A stretch of DNA of 64,000 nucleotides, taken from positions 1,488,001 to 1,552,000 of the forward strand of contig CP135593.1 of assembly GCA_032388755.1 (NCBI GenBank), given 5' to 3'. This DNA comes from Neisseria sp. DTU_2020_1000833_1_SI_GRL_NUU_006 (lineage in GTDB: Bacteria; Pseudomonadota; Gammaproteobacteria; Burkholderiales; Neisseriaceae). Below, piece by piece: positions 44,322 through 52,782 of the stretch. Every line of letters begins with the position of its first letter. Position 1 is the first letter of the stretch. The translations under genes and the position numbers were made by a program. A model generated the notes under the pieces. The model ran no database searches. It worked only from the letters and a program-made list of their open reading frames with translations, and was not told the origin of the DNA.

Positions 44322-45998
44322 TCAACGCGTTACCGGTTTATATTTAATCCGTTTCGGTTTCGCACCCTCTTCGCCCAAACGGCGTTTCTTATCGGCTTCA
44401 TATTCCTGATAGTTGCCGTCGAAGAACACCCATTTCGAATCGCCTTCGCAAGCCAAGATATGCGTGGCGATGCGGTCGAGGAACCAGCGGTCATGCGAAA
44501 TCACCATTACGCTGCCGGCAAATTCCAGCAATGCGTCTTCCAGCGCGCGCAGGGTTTCTACGTCGAGGTCGTTGGACGGTTCGTCCAGTAGCAAGACATT
44601 GCCGCCGCTCAACAAGGTTTTCGCCAAGTGCAAACGTCCGCGTTCACCGCCGGAAAGCTGCCCCGCGATTTTGCTTTGGTCGCTGCCTTTGAAGTTGAAG
44701 CGTCCCAAATACTGGCGGGCGGGAATTTCAAACTGCCCGACCTGCAAAATGTCGCGACCTTCAGCAATGTTGTCGAATACGGTTTTGTCGTTTTGCAAAC
44801 CTTCGCGGCTTTGGTCAATCAGGCTCATTTTCACGGTTTGCCCGATTTTCACTTCACCTGAATCGGGCTGCTCTTTGCCCGCAATCATTTTGAACAGCGT
44901 CGATTTACCCGCGCCGTTCGGACCGATGATGCCGACAATCGCGCCCGCGGGCACTTTGAAGCTCAAATCGTCAATCAGCACTTTGTCGCCAAACGATTTG
45001 GAAACGTTCACAAATTCAATCACTTCGTTACCCAAACGCTCGGCGACGGGAATGAAGATTTCCTGCGTTTCATTGCGTTTTTGGTATTCGTAGTTGCTCA
45101 TTTCCTCAAAACGCGCCAAACGCGCTTTAGACTTGGCTTGGCGGCCTTTGGCATTTTGGCGCACCCATTCCAATTCCTGCTTCATCGCCTTCACGCGCGC
45201 GGCTTCGGATTTTGCCTCGTTTTCCAAGCGTTTTTCTTTCTGCTCCAGCCAAGACGAGTAATTGCCTTTCCACGGAATACCGTGGCCGCGGTCGAGTTCC
45301 AAAATCCATTCGGCGGCGTTGTCGAGGAAGTAGCGGTCGTGTGTTACGGCAACGACTGTGCCGGGGAAGCGCACCAAGAATTGCTCCAGCCATTCGACCG
45401 ATTCCGCATCCAAGTGGTTGGTCGGCTCGTCCAGCAGAAGCATGTCGGGCTTGCTCAACAAGAGTTTACACAAAGCGACGCGGCGTTTTTCACCGCCGGA
45501 CAAATTGCCGATTTTGGCATCCCATTCCGGCAGGCGCAGCGCATCGGCGGCGATTTCCAATTCGTGTTCCGCACCGCCGCCCGTGGACGAACCCGCCGCG
45601 ATAATCGCTTCCAAGCGGCCCTGTTCTTCCGCCAGCGCGTCAAAATCCGCATCGGGATTGGCATACTCGGCATACACTTCTTCCAAACGTTTCTGCGCGG
45701 CGGCTACTTCGCCCAAACCGCTTTCCACTTCCTCACGCACGGTTTTTTCCGGATCAAGCTCCGGCTCTTGCGGCAGGTAGCCGATTTTAATGCCGCCCAT
45801 CGGCACGGCTTCGCCCTCAAATTCCTTATCCACACCCGCCATAATCCGCAGCACGGTGGACTTACCCGCGCCGTTCAAACCGAGCAAACCGATTTTCGCG
45901 CCGGGGAAGAAAGAAAGGGAAATATCTTTAATGATGGTTTTCTGCGGCGGCACAACCTTGCTCACTCGCAGCATAGAATAGACGTATTGTTGGGACAT
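44322..45998 (-). CDS. ettA: Energy-dependent translational throttle protein EttA (ABC-F)
   Basis: 558 residues from ATG 45996-45998 (MSQQYVYSMLRVSK); an upstream start eight codons earlier is less likely. Two ABC domains: Walker A GLNGAGKST and GPNGAGKST, signatures LSGGEKRRVALCKLLLSKPDMLLLDEPTNHLD and LSGGERGRLHLAKTLLS...LLDEPSNDLD. A linker of about 80 residues (PtIM; KEKRLENEAKSEAAR...RQAKSKARLARFEEM) fits ABC-F, and the absence of transmembrane segments excludes a transporter. EttA binds the ribosomal E site and gates elongation by ATP/ADP ratio. Confidence 0.97.
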   Translation of the reverse strand: MSQQYVYSMLRVSKVVPPQKTIIKDISLSFFPGAKIGLLGLNGAGKSTVLRIMAGVDKEFEGEAVPMGGIKIGYLPQEPELDPEKTVREEVESGLGEVAAAQKRLEEVYAEYANPDADFDALAEEQGRLEAIIAAGSSTGGGAEHELEIAADALRLPEWDAKIGNLSGGEKRRVALCKLLLSKPDMLLLDEPTNHLDAESVEWLEQFLVRFPGTVVAVTHDRYFLDNAAEWILELDRGHGIPWKGNYSSWLEQKEKRLENEAKSEAARVKAMKQELEWVRQNAKGRQAKSKARLARFEEMSNYEYQKRNETQEIFIPVAERLGNEVIEFVNVSKSFGDKVLIDDLSFKVPAGAIVGIIGPNGAGKSTLFKMIAGKEQPDSGEVKIGQTVKMSLIDQSREGLQNDKTVFDNIAEGRDILQVGQFEIPARQYLGRFNFKGSDQSKIAGQLSGGERGRLHLAKTLLSGGNVLLLDEPSNDLDVETLRALEDALLEFAGSVMVISHDRWFLDRIATHILACEGDSKWVFFDGNYQEYEADKKRRLGEEGAKPKRIKYKPVTR

Positions 45999-46124
45999 GG
46001 TTTTCTCAATTCGGTCAAACAAATTTCAGACGACCCATTTTAACCGATTGCACCGATTGTTGCTTGCACGGATGATATTTAGAGGGGAAACAGATGGAAT
46101 GGATTGATTTGTTCGGATTTGAAA

Positions 46125-46160
46125 GAAGGTCGTCTGAAATAGTGGTTTCAGACGACCTTT
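46125..46160. repeat. Inverted uptake-sequence pair at the start of the accessory block
   Basis: AAGGTCGTCTGAAAT and GGTTTCAGACGACCTTT with about five bases between. The second arm ends at the TTG that opens the next reading frame (46159). Confidence 0.8.
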
Positions 46161-46503
46161 GAGCAAGAAAAATTACGAGTGGCATTTGCCGTCGAAGTTT
46201 CAAGGTTTAACCAAACACGTGCACCGAATGCTGGATATGATCGTCATGATTGACGGCTTCATACTCAAAGAAACCCGCACTCGTCATTTTACCAGTATGA
46301 AAATGCAGCACGCTCGTTTCGATGAATTTGAAAACTGGCTGCGCGGCTGGGAAAACGTGGAAAGTGCGGACAAAACCAGTGGCGACACCTGTTGTCAAAT
46401 TGTGTACGCCACAGACAATTTGGCCGAACTGGAACATTTTTTGAGCCAATTGCTGCAACACGGTACATACCGCCTGCACAGCAGCATCCGGCGTATGAAG
46501 TAA
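46159..46503 (+). CDS. Unknown protein, possibly N-terminally truncated
   Basis: 114 residues if started at TTG 46159; ATG 46228 would give about 91. The TTG is the last bases of an uptake-sequence hairpin and has no clean RBS, so the gene may have lost its own 5' end by recombination. The predicted protein is soluble and mixed (KHVHRMLDMIVMIDGFILKETRTRH, then acidic helices) and ends with a Arg-rich RLHSSIRRMK. I do not recognise it. An Eikenella-type region follows it. Confidence 0.5.
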   Translation: MSKKNYEWHLPSKFQGLTKHVHRMLDMIVMIDGFILKETRTRHFTSMKMQHARFDEFENWLRGWENVESADKTSGDTCCQIVYATDNLAELEHFLSQLLQHGTYRLHSSIRRMK

Positions 46504-46573
46504 TTTTTAGACATGCCTCCACCTCCTCATGCGACCTGCACATTAAGCCGCATGAAAACACAAACCGCACAAA

Positions 46574-46632
46574 GCAAGCCTGCATTTCAATTTCCAAAGT
46601 GCAGGCTGCTTTTGGCGTTTCAGGTAGCCCTT
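46574..46632. repeat. Foreign-dialect uptake patch between the unknown gene and LysR
   Basis: GCAAGCCTGCATTTCAATTTCC joined to AAAGTGCAGGCTGCTTTT (46574-46613), then TTTCAGGTAGCCC (inverse of GGGCTACCTGAAA, 46618-46631). The same CAATTTCCAAAGTGCAGGCTG string recurs at 48883-48905. Confidence 0.75.
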
Positions 46633-47540
46633 GGACGGTTTTCAAACACTGTATCCCGTCCCCATTCTTCCGCCAAAAAATCCACAAACGCCCGGATTTT
46701 CGGGCTGACGGCACGTCCTGCGTAATAGACGGCGTTGAACGGGGTCGGCACGACAAGTCGGCGGTCGGGAAAGAGTTCCGTCAGCCGTCCTGCTGCCAAA
46801 TCCGCGTCCACCGTGAAATCGGGCAGGCTGGCGATGCCTTGCCCGGACAGGCAGAGCCGTTTGACCGTCTCGCAACTGTCGGCGCAGAGTTTCGGGCGGG
46901 CGGTGTATGCCTGTCCGTCGTCGCAGGCTATGTCCCACACGTTCAGCACGCTCGGCTCGCAATAGCCCAAGCAGCAGTGCCGTTCCAATTCGGAAGGGTT
47001 CTGCGGCATGCCGTGTTGCGCCAGATAATCGGGCGCGGCGACCACTCTGCGGTAGCTGTCGAACAGGGGGCGCACGCGCAGGGACGAATCGTCCAGCCGT
47101 CCCGCGCGGATGGCGACATCGACCCTGCGTTCAATCAGGTCGATGCGGTTTTCAGACGAGGTCAGCGACACGTCCACCTGCGGATAACGGCGGCAAAACG
47201 CCCCGATGAGCGGCACAAGGCGGTTCAACACCAGCGCGGTGGCGGCATCGACACGCAGCAAACCCTGCGGCACACCGCTTGCCGCGCGGATTTCCGCTTC
47301 CGCCTGTGCCATGTCTTCCAGAATCTTTTTGGCGCGGCGGAAATACTGCGCGCCTTCTTCGGTAGTGCTGATTTGACGCGTGGTGCGGTTGAGCAGGGTA
47401 ACGCCAAGCTTGGCTTCCAGCCGCTTCACGCTGCGGCTGACGGCGGAATTGTCAGTCTCCAGCACTGCCGCCGCGCGGGTAAAACCACCGTTTTCCACCA
47501 CGGCAACGAAAAAACGGAGGTCGTCTGAATGGGTTTGCAT
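46620..47540 (-). CDS. LysR-family transcriptional regulator
   Basis: 306 residues. HTH at 1-65 (DDLRFFVAVVENGGFTRAAAVLETDNSAVSRSVKRLEAKLGVTLLNR) and a LysR substrate-binding domain to about 295. An uptake sequence at 47516-47529 writes the first codons (H-S-D-D-L, residues 4-8). The stop lies in the foreign-dialect patch. The regulated genes are not obvious: the divergent neighbour is none, and the next gene upstream runs in the same direction. Confidence 0.93.
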   Translation of the reverse strand: MQTHSDDLRFFVAVVENGGFTRAAAVLETDNSAVSRSVKRLEAKLGVTLLNRTTRQISTTEEGAQYFRRAKKILEDMAQAEAEIRAASGVPQGLLRVDAATALVLNRLVPLIGAFCRRYPQVDVSLTSSENRIDLIERRVDVAIRAGRLDDSSLRVRPLFDSYRRVVAAPDYLAQHGMPQNPSELERHCCLGYCEPSVLNVWDIACDDGQAYTARPKLCADSCETVKRLCLSGQGIASLPDFTVDADLAAGRLTELFPDRRLVVPTPFNAVYYAGRAVSPKIRAFVDFLAEEWGRDTVFENRPRAT

Positions 47541-47588
47541 TATTTTTTGATTTTTAAATTTAAAATGTTTAGTTATATTGGAGGCAAT

Positions 47589-48293
47589 CTATAACGATGT
47601 TACTTCCTTGCTGTAAAATTCTTGAATAATTTTATCTAAATCCATAGGTAAACAATCCATATATAGATACTGCATTTGGACAATAGGAAATAAAGATAAC
47701 CCACTTCCATCACACATTGTTCCCTGCAACATTGCATTTAATGTCTGAATTCCATTAGAGTTTTGTACAATTTGAATGAGCATGGGTTCAATATAACCAT
47801 CCCGCTGCCGATTGAAAGCGTGCATTCCACCATGTATGAATGAATTGGTCGGCTTAATGTGCCGTTCTCTAAATTCTTGAAATAACTGAACTGCTTTTTT
47901 CGGTAATTTTCCTGTGTCAACGGCTTTATTCAAATCTGCCAGCATTTCCGTAATATTAGGCATCCAATTCTCTATTTTCTTAACATTCTGTTCAGAAATC
48001 GGTTGATGTAAGGCATCGACACGTTCGTCTTTCGCATACCAATATAACCAATACGCACGCAATAATGCTTCGTACTGCAACCTTAACAAACTGGTTGAAG
48101 ATATAAAGTTTCCATTTCTTGCCAGCGTAAGGATGGCAGAGTGATGCTCTGAAGAGATATCCGCCATAATCAATGTGGCCGATATGCGAGGCTCTGTTTC
48201 ATCCGTACACGGTATCTTTTTTATTTCTCTAAACATGGCGTTGCAAAATTCTTCAGATTTTGCCAAGAATCGTTTCATTACTGATGTGGTCAT
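47589..48293 (-). CDS. AT-rich unknown protein, HEPN-like features
   Basis: 234 residues, clearly more AT-rich than its neighbours. A central block LLRLQYEALLRAYWLYWYAKDERVD (R-x-x-x-E-x-x-x-R-x-x-W type) and a later NSFIHGG resemble helical HEPN/DUF5677-type proteins as I remember them; the family is not certain. No membrane helix. No toxin-antitoxin partner or phage gene is adjacent. The start ATG 48293 has the weak leader AATGACCACATC. It could be a host-defence or abortive-infection component or an unrelated helical protein. Confidence 0.6.
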   Translation of the reverse strand: MTTSVMKRFLAKSEEFCNAMFREIKKIPCTDETEPRISATLIMADISSEHHSAILTLARNGNFISSTSLLRLQYEALLRAYWLYWYAKDERVDALHQPISEQNVKKIENWMPNITEMLADLNKAVDTGKLPKKAVQLFQEFRERHIKPTNSFIHGGMHAFNRQRDGYIEPMLIQIVQNSNGIQTLNAMLQGTMCDGSGLSLFPIVQMQYLYMDCLPMDLDKIIQEFYSKEVTSL

Positions 48294-48420
48294 TTTCTAT
48301 TAAAGAGTAAAGATGAAAAAATTGCTGTGATTTTAGCAGAAGTGTTTTGTAGATTGACGGATTTATCGTCAATAAAAAACCGCCGATAATCCTGTTTTCA
48401 CACCACAACAGGAGCAAGAA

Positions 48421-48816
48421 ATGACCTTGAACCAAGATTTGATGAACGCCGTCCGCACTTTGAGCGATGCAGGCTGCCATTACCGTTTGGACGAATTGGC
48501 GGGCTGCTACGAGCCTGATTTGCACATCTTTATCGTCCAGCCGGACGGCAATGTGCTGTCGTTTGACTACGAACAGAACATGGCGTTTTTCCGCGAACGC
48601 CGCGATGCGGGCGCACCGCCGATTAATACGTCCATTCATTTCAATATCGCCGAAGTACAGGGCGGCACAGGCTTCGTTACCGCCACCCTCCGTATGGATT
48701 TGGGCTACGGCGCGGGCGAGCAGGAAATCGTGTTTACCTTGATGCTGCGTATCGGGAACGACGGCAAATGGCGCGTGTTCCGCGAGCACGCGGTGATTAC
48801 TTCGGGGCGGGGATAG
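48421..48816 (+). CDS. SnoaL/NTF2-like small protein
   Basis: 131 residues with RBS AGGAG seven bases upstream. The fold pattern fits the NTF2-like superfamily: an N-terminal helix pair (DLMNAVRTLSDAGCHYRLDELAGCYEPDL), then a beta-rich part (FVTATLRMDLG...VFTLMLRI...KWRVFREH). Superfamily members are enzymes or binding proteins; no catalytic Asp-His pair can be assigned. Free-standing, convergent with the carboxymuconolactone-decarboxylase-family gene. Confidence 0.8.
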   Translation: MTLNQDLMNAVRTLSDAGCHYRLDELAGCYEPDLHIFIVQPDGNVLSFDYEQNMAFFRERRDAGAPPINTSIHFNIAEVQGGTGFVTATLRMDLGYGAGEQEIVFTLMLRIGNDGKWRVFREHAVITSGRG

Positions 48817-48831
48817 TTTTGTTTTCCCGCA

Positions 48832-48962
48832 TTTTCAGGTAGCTTTTCAGACGACCTTTCGGTTATTTGATGCAGCCTGCACTTCAATTTCCAAAGTGCA
48901 GGCTGTGCTTTAGCTTCGCAGAAACTCCCTTTCAGGTAACCTTTAGGTTTCAGGCAGCCTGC
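48832..48962. repeat. Mosaic of three uptake dialects
   Basis: In order: TTTTCAGGTAGC (48832), TTTTCAGACGACCT (48844, local dialect), GCAGCCTGCACTT/AAAGTGCAGGCTG hairpin (48872-48905), TTTCAGGTAACCT (48930), TTTCAGGCAGCCT (48948, inverse of AGGCTGCCTGAAA, the Simonsiella-type DUS). No gene. Confidence 0.75.
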
Positions 48963-48963
48963 A

Positions 48964-49344
48964 TCACTCTGCCGCCGCAAACACCTCCTTCGCCACAAAC
49001 ACCGCATTCAGCACCTTCGGAAAACCCAAATACGGAATGCAGTGGATAAACGCCTCCACAATTTCATCGCGCGTCAGCCCCACGTTCAGCGAAGCGTGGA
49101 TATGCACGCGCAACTGGTTTTCACAGCCGCCCTGCGCCGCCAGAGCCGCCAGCGTTACCAGCTCGCGCTGCCGCACATCAAGCTGCGGGCGTTGGTAAAT
49201 CTCGCCGAATGCGAAACCGATGATGTATTTGCCCAAATCAGGCGAAATATCCGCCAACGCCTGCATTACCTTGTCGCCCTGTTCGCCGTCGATTTCGTTC
49301 AGCTTTGCTAAGCCGCGTGCCATTAAATCCTGATTATTCAACAT
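48964..49344 (-). CDS. Carboxymuconolactone decarboxylase family protein
   Basis: 126 residues. The family core is RQRELVTLAALAAQGGCENQLRVHIHASLNVGLTRDEIVEAFIH: a single Cys and a His, without the CxxC of AhpD, so it is a CMD-type protein and not an alkylhydroperoxidase. It is divergent from a MerR gene with a 79-bp shared region, a common arrangement in which MerR controls it. The substrate is unknown. Confidence 0.9.
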   Translation of the reverse strand: MLNNQDLMARGLAKLNEIDGEQGDKVMQALADISPDLGKYIIGFAFGEIYQRPQLDVRQRELVTLAALAAQGGCENQLRVHIHASLNVGLTRDEIVEAFIHCIPYLGFPKVLNAVFVAKEVFAAAE

Positions 49345-49423
49345 TTTTCATCTCCATACTGAAATAGGCAAAATTGCACGGTCAGGTTAAACTATCAAGC
49401 GAACTTTATAGCAAGGAGATTTG
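49345..49423. promoter_or_regulatory. Divergent control region of the CMD / MerR pair
   Basis: 79 bp shared by two divergent genes. TTTATAG (49406-49412) may be the merR -10. A clear MerR dyad with a 19-bp promoter spacer cannot be fixed by eye. Confidence 0.4.
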
Positions 49424-49783
49424 ATGCAGACCAAGGAATTTGCCGAGCAAACGGGTTTGTCCGCCGCCACGCTGCGCTACTACGAGCAGGAAGGGCTGCT
49501 GCGCCCCGAACGAAACGCCAACGGCTACCGCGAATACGGTGCGCGCGATTTGGAATGGGTGGGTTTCATCCTTCGGCTGAAAGACATGGGCGTGCCGCTG
49601 GCGCAAATCAAGGAATACGCGCGGCTGCGGCATTTGGGTGATGAAACCGTCCCCGAACGTTACCGGATTTTGCAGGAACATCAGGCGGCTTTGAAACAAA
49701 AACGGCAGGAATTGGACGCGCATCGGGAATTTTTGGAACGGAAGCTGGCATGGTATCGGAAAAAGATGGGTGGGCAGGAATAG
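49424..49783 (+). CDS. MerR-family transcriptional regulator
   Basis: 119 residues from ATG 49424, directly after an in-frame TTG; RBS AAGGAG. HTH KEFAEQTGLSAATLRYYEQEGLLRPERNANGYREYG, effector-helix segment and a C-terminal coiled coil (QAALKQKRQELDAHREFLERKLAWYRKKM). No Cys that could bind metal or sense thiols. Likely acts on the divergent CMD gene. Confidence 0.93.
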   Translation: MQTKEFAEQTGLSAATLRYYEQEGLLRPERNANGYREYGARDLEWVGFILRLKDMGVPLAQIKEYARLRHLGDETVPERYRILQEHQAALKQKRQELDAHREFLERKLAWYRKKMGGQE

Positions 49784-49789
49784 GCAGCC

Positions 49790-49828
49790 AAAAGGTCGTC
49801 TGAAAATCAGTTTTCAGACGACCTTTTA
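49790..49828. terminator. Uptake-sequence terminator between MerR and nadB
   Basis: AAAAGGTCGTCTGAAAATC and GTTTTCAGACGACCTTTT; serves both convergent genes. Confidence 0.85.
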
Positions 49829-49852
49829 TCTTTTATACGGAGGCATCCATCA

Positions 49853-51397
49853 TCAGCCTGCCGCCTGTTTTTTCCACTCGACACGCTCTGCCAAATCGGT
49901 ATTGAAATGCGCGCCGATGTTTTGCCGCCTGGCGTATGCGGCTTGGGCGACGGCGAGGCTGCATTCGAGCAGGTTGCGGTTTTCGTATTCGGATGCGGTG
50001 TGCGGTTCGGCTTGGTTTTGTTTCCAAAGCCGCAGTTGGGCGATGGCGCGGCGCAGGCCTGTATCGTTGCGGAGGATGCCGAGATGGCGTTGGTTGAACG
50101 CTTGCAGGACGGGGCGGCTGAATGTGTTTTGGAGGTCGTCTGAAAAGATACCTGCTTCAACAGAGGGGTTTTCAGACGACCTTTTGGACGGTAAGGTTTG
50201 GAATGCTTGTCCGTCTGCGATGGTTTGGGCGGCAAGCCTGGCGGTAACGACGCATTCGAGCAGGGAGTTGCTGGCGAGGCGGTTGGCTCCGTGCAGCCCT
50301 GTGCAGGCGGTTTCGCCTAAGGCGTAGAGCTGCGGCAGGGAGGTTCTGCCGCAGGGGTCGGTTTGGATGCCGCCGCAGGTGTAGTGTTGCACGGGGCGGA
50401 CGGGGATGGCTTGGCGCGTGATGTCCAAACCGCATTGGAACAGGCAGTGCCGATGGATGGACGGGAAATGCTGACGGACGAACTCTGCGGGTTGATGGCT
50501 GATGTCGAGCGAGACGAAGTCTTGCGTTTGTTTGGCGATTTCGGCGGCGATGGCGCGGGCAACGATGTCGCGCGGCGCGAGTTCGGCGCGGCGGTCGTAA
50601 TGCGGCATAAACCGTTCGCCCGCTTGGTTGGTCAGAATGCCGCCTTCGCCGCGCACGGCTTCGGAAATCAGGAAGGTGCGTCCGTTTTCAGACGGCCTTG
50701 CCAAGCCTGTGGGGTGGAATTGGATAAATTCGAGGTTTTCGACTGCGCAGCCTGCGCGTATCGCCATGGCGATGGCGTCGCCCGTGCATTCGGGCGGCGT
50801 GGTGGTGGCGGCGTAAATCTGTCCCAAGCCGCCGCCTGCGAGTACGGTATGGCGTGCGCGGATGCGGTAGGTTCCTTGTGTTCGGCGGTCGAGGACGGTC
50901 AGTCCGCACGCTGCGCCTGATTCGGTTTGGATGTCCAACGCCATCTGCCGCTCGCAAACGCGGATGTTCGGGCGGCGGCGTATTTGGGCAATCAGGCTCT
51001 GCATGACGGCTTCGCCCGTGTAGTCGGCGACGTGGGCGATTCGGCGGCAGGTATGCCCGCCTTCGCGCGTCAGGTGCAGGTCGTTATGATTCCGGTCGAA
51101 CGCCACGCCCTGCGCCAGCAGCCATTCGATTGCCGGTTTGCCCTGCGACAGGATGGCGCGGACGGCGGCTTCGTCGCACAAACCCGCGCCCGCTTCTAAG
51201 GTATCGGCAACGTGTTTTTCGATGTCGTCCTCTCCCGACCACGCCGCCGCAATCCCGCCTTGCGCATGACGGCTTGCGGTGTCGTCCAGCCGGTTCTTGC
51301 ACAAAATGACGATGCGGAACGATTCAGGCAGAGACAGGGCGAGCGTCAGTGCCGCCAGCCCGTTTCCGGCAATCAATACGTCGCAATCGGTTTGCAT
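49853..51397 (-). CDS. nadB: L-aspartate oxidase
   Basis: 514 residues. FAD-binding GxGxxG in CDVLIAGNGLAALTLALSLPE at the N-terminus; substrate and flavin loops RHAQGGIAAAW, GRTFLISEAVRGEGGILTNQAG and the covalent-site-like block YTCGGIQTDPCGRTSLPQLYALGETACTGLHGANRLASNSLLE. It makes iminoaspartate for NadA. An inverted uptake-sequence pair at 50131-50187 inserts in frame 18 residues (KRSSEN...FSDDL, about residues 405-422) into the helical part. A Correia element separates it from nadA. Confidence 0.97.
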   Translation of the reverse strand: MQTDCDVLIAGNGLAALTLALSLPESFRIVILCKNRLDDTASRHAQGGIAAAWSGEDDIEKHVADTLEAGAGLCDEAAVRAILSQGKPAIEWLLAQGVAFDRNHNDLHLTREGGHTCRRIAHVADYTGEAVMQSLIAQIRRRPNIRVCERQMALDIQTESGAACGLTVLDRRTQGTYRIRARHTVLAGGGLGQIYAATTTPPECTGDAIAMAIRAGCAVENLEFIQFHPTGLARPSENGRTFLISEAVRGEGGILTNQAGERFMPHYDRRAELAPRDIVARAIAAEIAKQTQDFVSLDISHQPAEFVRQHFPSIHRHCLFQCGLDITRQAIPVRPVQHYTCGGIQTDPCGRTSLPQLYALGETACTGLHGANRLASNSLLECVVTARLAAQTIADGQAFQTLPSKRSSENPSVEAGIFSDDLQNTFSRPVLQAFNQRHLGILRNDTGLRRAIAQLRLWKQNQAEPHTASEYENRNLLECSLAVAQAAYARRQNIGAHFNTDLAERVEWKKQAAG

Positions 51398-51432
51398 GGT
51401 GTTGTCCTTGTTTGAGAGGTCGTCTGAAACGG

Positions 51433-51587
51433 TATAGTGGATTAAATTTAAACCAGTACGGCGTTGCCTCGCCTTAGCTCAAAGAGAACGATTCTCTAAG
51501 GTGCTGAAGCACCAAGTGAATCGGTTCCGTACTATTTGTACTGTCAGCGGCTTCGTCGCCTTGCCTGATTTTTGTTAATCCACTATA
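51433..51587. mobile_element. Correia element, full length (155 bp), between nadA and nadB
   Basis: TATAGTGGATTAAATTTAAA at one end and TTTTTGTTAATCCACTATA at the other, with the long-form internal segment GAATCGGTTC and CACTTGGTGCTTCAGCACC-like sequence. On the minus strand nadA ends 15 bp after, and nadB starts 36 bp before it. Confidence 0.95.
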
Positions 51588-51602
51588 AATATGGACGGCA
51601 AA

Positions 51603-52715
51603 TCAGGCGGGGCCCATGCCGTTGAACACATCTTTTTTCTTCAGCCCTGCCGCGAAGTCGAGCATACGTTGCAAAGGCAGTTTGGCGGCTTCGCCCAGCT
51701 TTCTGTCCAACAGGATTTCGTTGCATCCGCTTGTCAGGGCGTGTTTGATGCCGCCCAGCGAATTCATCGCCATCCACGGGCAGAACGCGCAGCTTTTGCA
51801 GCTTCCGCCGTTGCCCGCCGTCGGTGCGGCAATAAATTCTTTGTCGGGCGCCTGCTTTTGCATTTCGTGCAGGATGCCTAAATCGGTCGCCACGATGAAT
51901 TTTTTTTCAGGACGCGATACGGCGGCTTTGAGCAATTTACTGGTCGAGCCGACCACGTCGCCCAGTTCGATGACGCTTTGCGGCGATTCGGGATGAACCA
52001 GCACCACCGCGTCGGGGTGTTCCGCTTTCAACACCGCCAGTTCTTGCCCTTTGAATTCGTTATGGACGATGCACGAACCCTGCCACAACAGCATATCCGC
52101 GTCCGTTTCGCGGCGGATGTAGTCGCCGAGGTGGCGGTCGGGTCCCCAAATCAGTTTCTCGCCGCGCGATTTCAGATACGACACGATTTCCAACGCCACC
52201 GAAGACGTTACCACCCAGTCGGCACGCGCTTTCACGGCGGCGGAAGTGTTGGCGTACACCACCACCGTGCGGTCGGGGTGTTGGTCGCAAAACGCCGAAA
52301 ACGCCTCTTCCGGACAGCCCAAATCCAAAGAACATTCCGCTTCCAAATCAGGCATCAGCACCGTTTTTTCAGGGCAGAGGATTTTCGCGCTCTCGCCCAT
52401 GAAGCGTACGCCCGCCACCACCAGCGTACCGGCCTCGTGTTCCGCGCCGAAGCGTGCCATCTCCAGCGAATCGCCCACGCATCCGCCTGTTTCCAAGGCC
52501 AAATCCTGAATCAGCGGATCAACATAATAATGCGCCACCAAGACCGCGTTTTTCTCCTTCAGCAAAGCCTTGATTTCGTCTTTCAGACGACCTGCCGTCT
52601 CGCGGTCGGGCGTATCGGCAACCTTCGCCCACGCCTGACGGATTTGGCAGGCGGAAGTCGGCGTCTGGATGAGTGGCATATCGTAATCGAACGAGCGGCG
52701 GGCGGCGGTTTGCAT
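51603..52715 (-). CDS. nadA: Quinolinate synthase A
   Basis: 370 residues. It joins iminoaspartate and DHAP to quinolinate using a [4Fe-4S] cluster; candidate Cys are in GGCVGDSLEM, EAECSLDLGCP and SCKSCAFCPWMAMN. Substrate-loop blocks ANTSAAVKARADW and VHPESP are present. An uptake sequence in the N-terminal part is translated as GRLKDEI (about residue 44). Start ATG 52713-52715 follows TTTCC weakly. A 27-bp palindrome (52783-52809) lies 68 bp upstream and separates it from the divergent regulator gene. Confidence 0.98.
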   Translation of the reverse strand: MQTAARRSFDYDMPLIQTPTSACQIRQAWAKVADTPDRETAGRLKDEIKALLKEKNAVLVAHYYVDPLIQDLALETGGCVGDSLEMARFGAEHEAGTLVVAGVRFMGESAKILCPEKTVLMPDLEAECSLDLGCPEEAFSAFCDQHPDRTVVVYANTSAAVKARADWVVTSSVALEIVSYLKSRGEKLIWGPDRHLGDYIRRETDADMLLWQGSCIVHNEFKGQELAVLKAEHPDAVVLVHPESPQSVIELGDVVGSTSKLLKAAVSRPEKKFIVATDLGILHEMQKQAPDKEFIAAPTAGNGGSCKSCAFCPWMAMNSLGGIKHALTSGCNEILLDRKLGEAAKLPLQRMLDFAAGLKKKDVFNGMGPA

Positions 52716-52782
52716 GATGTTTCCTTGTAGCTGGTTTTTGAGGCGGCATGAAGGTTTGCCGTCTGTTTTTCAAACTGTTTTT

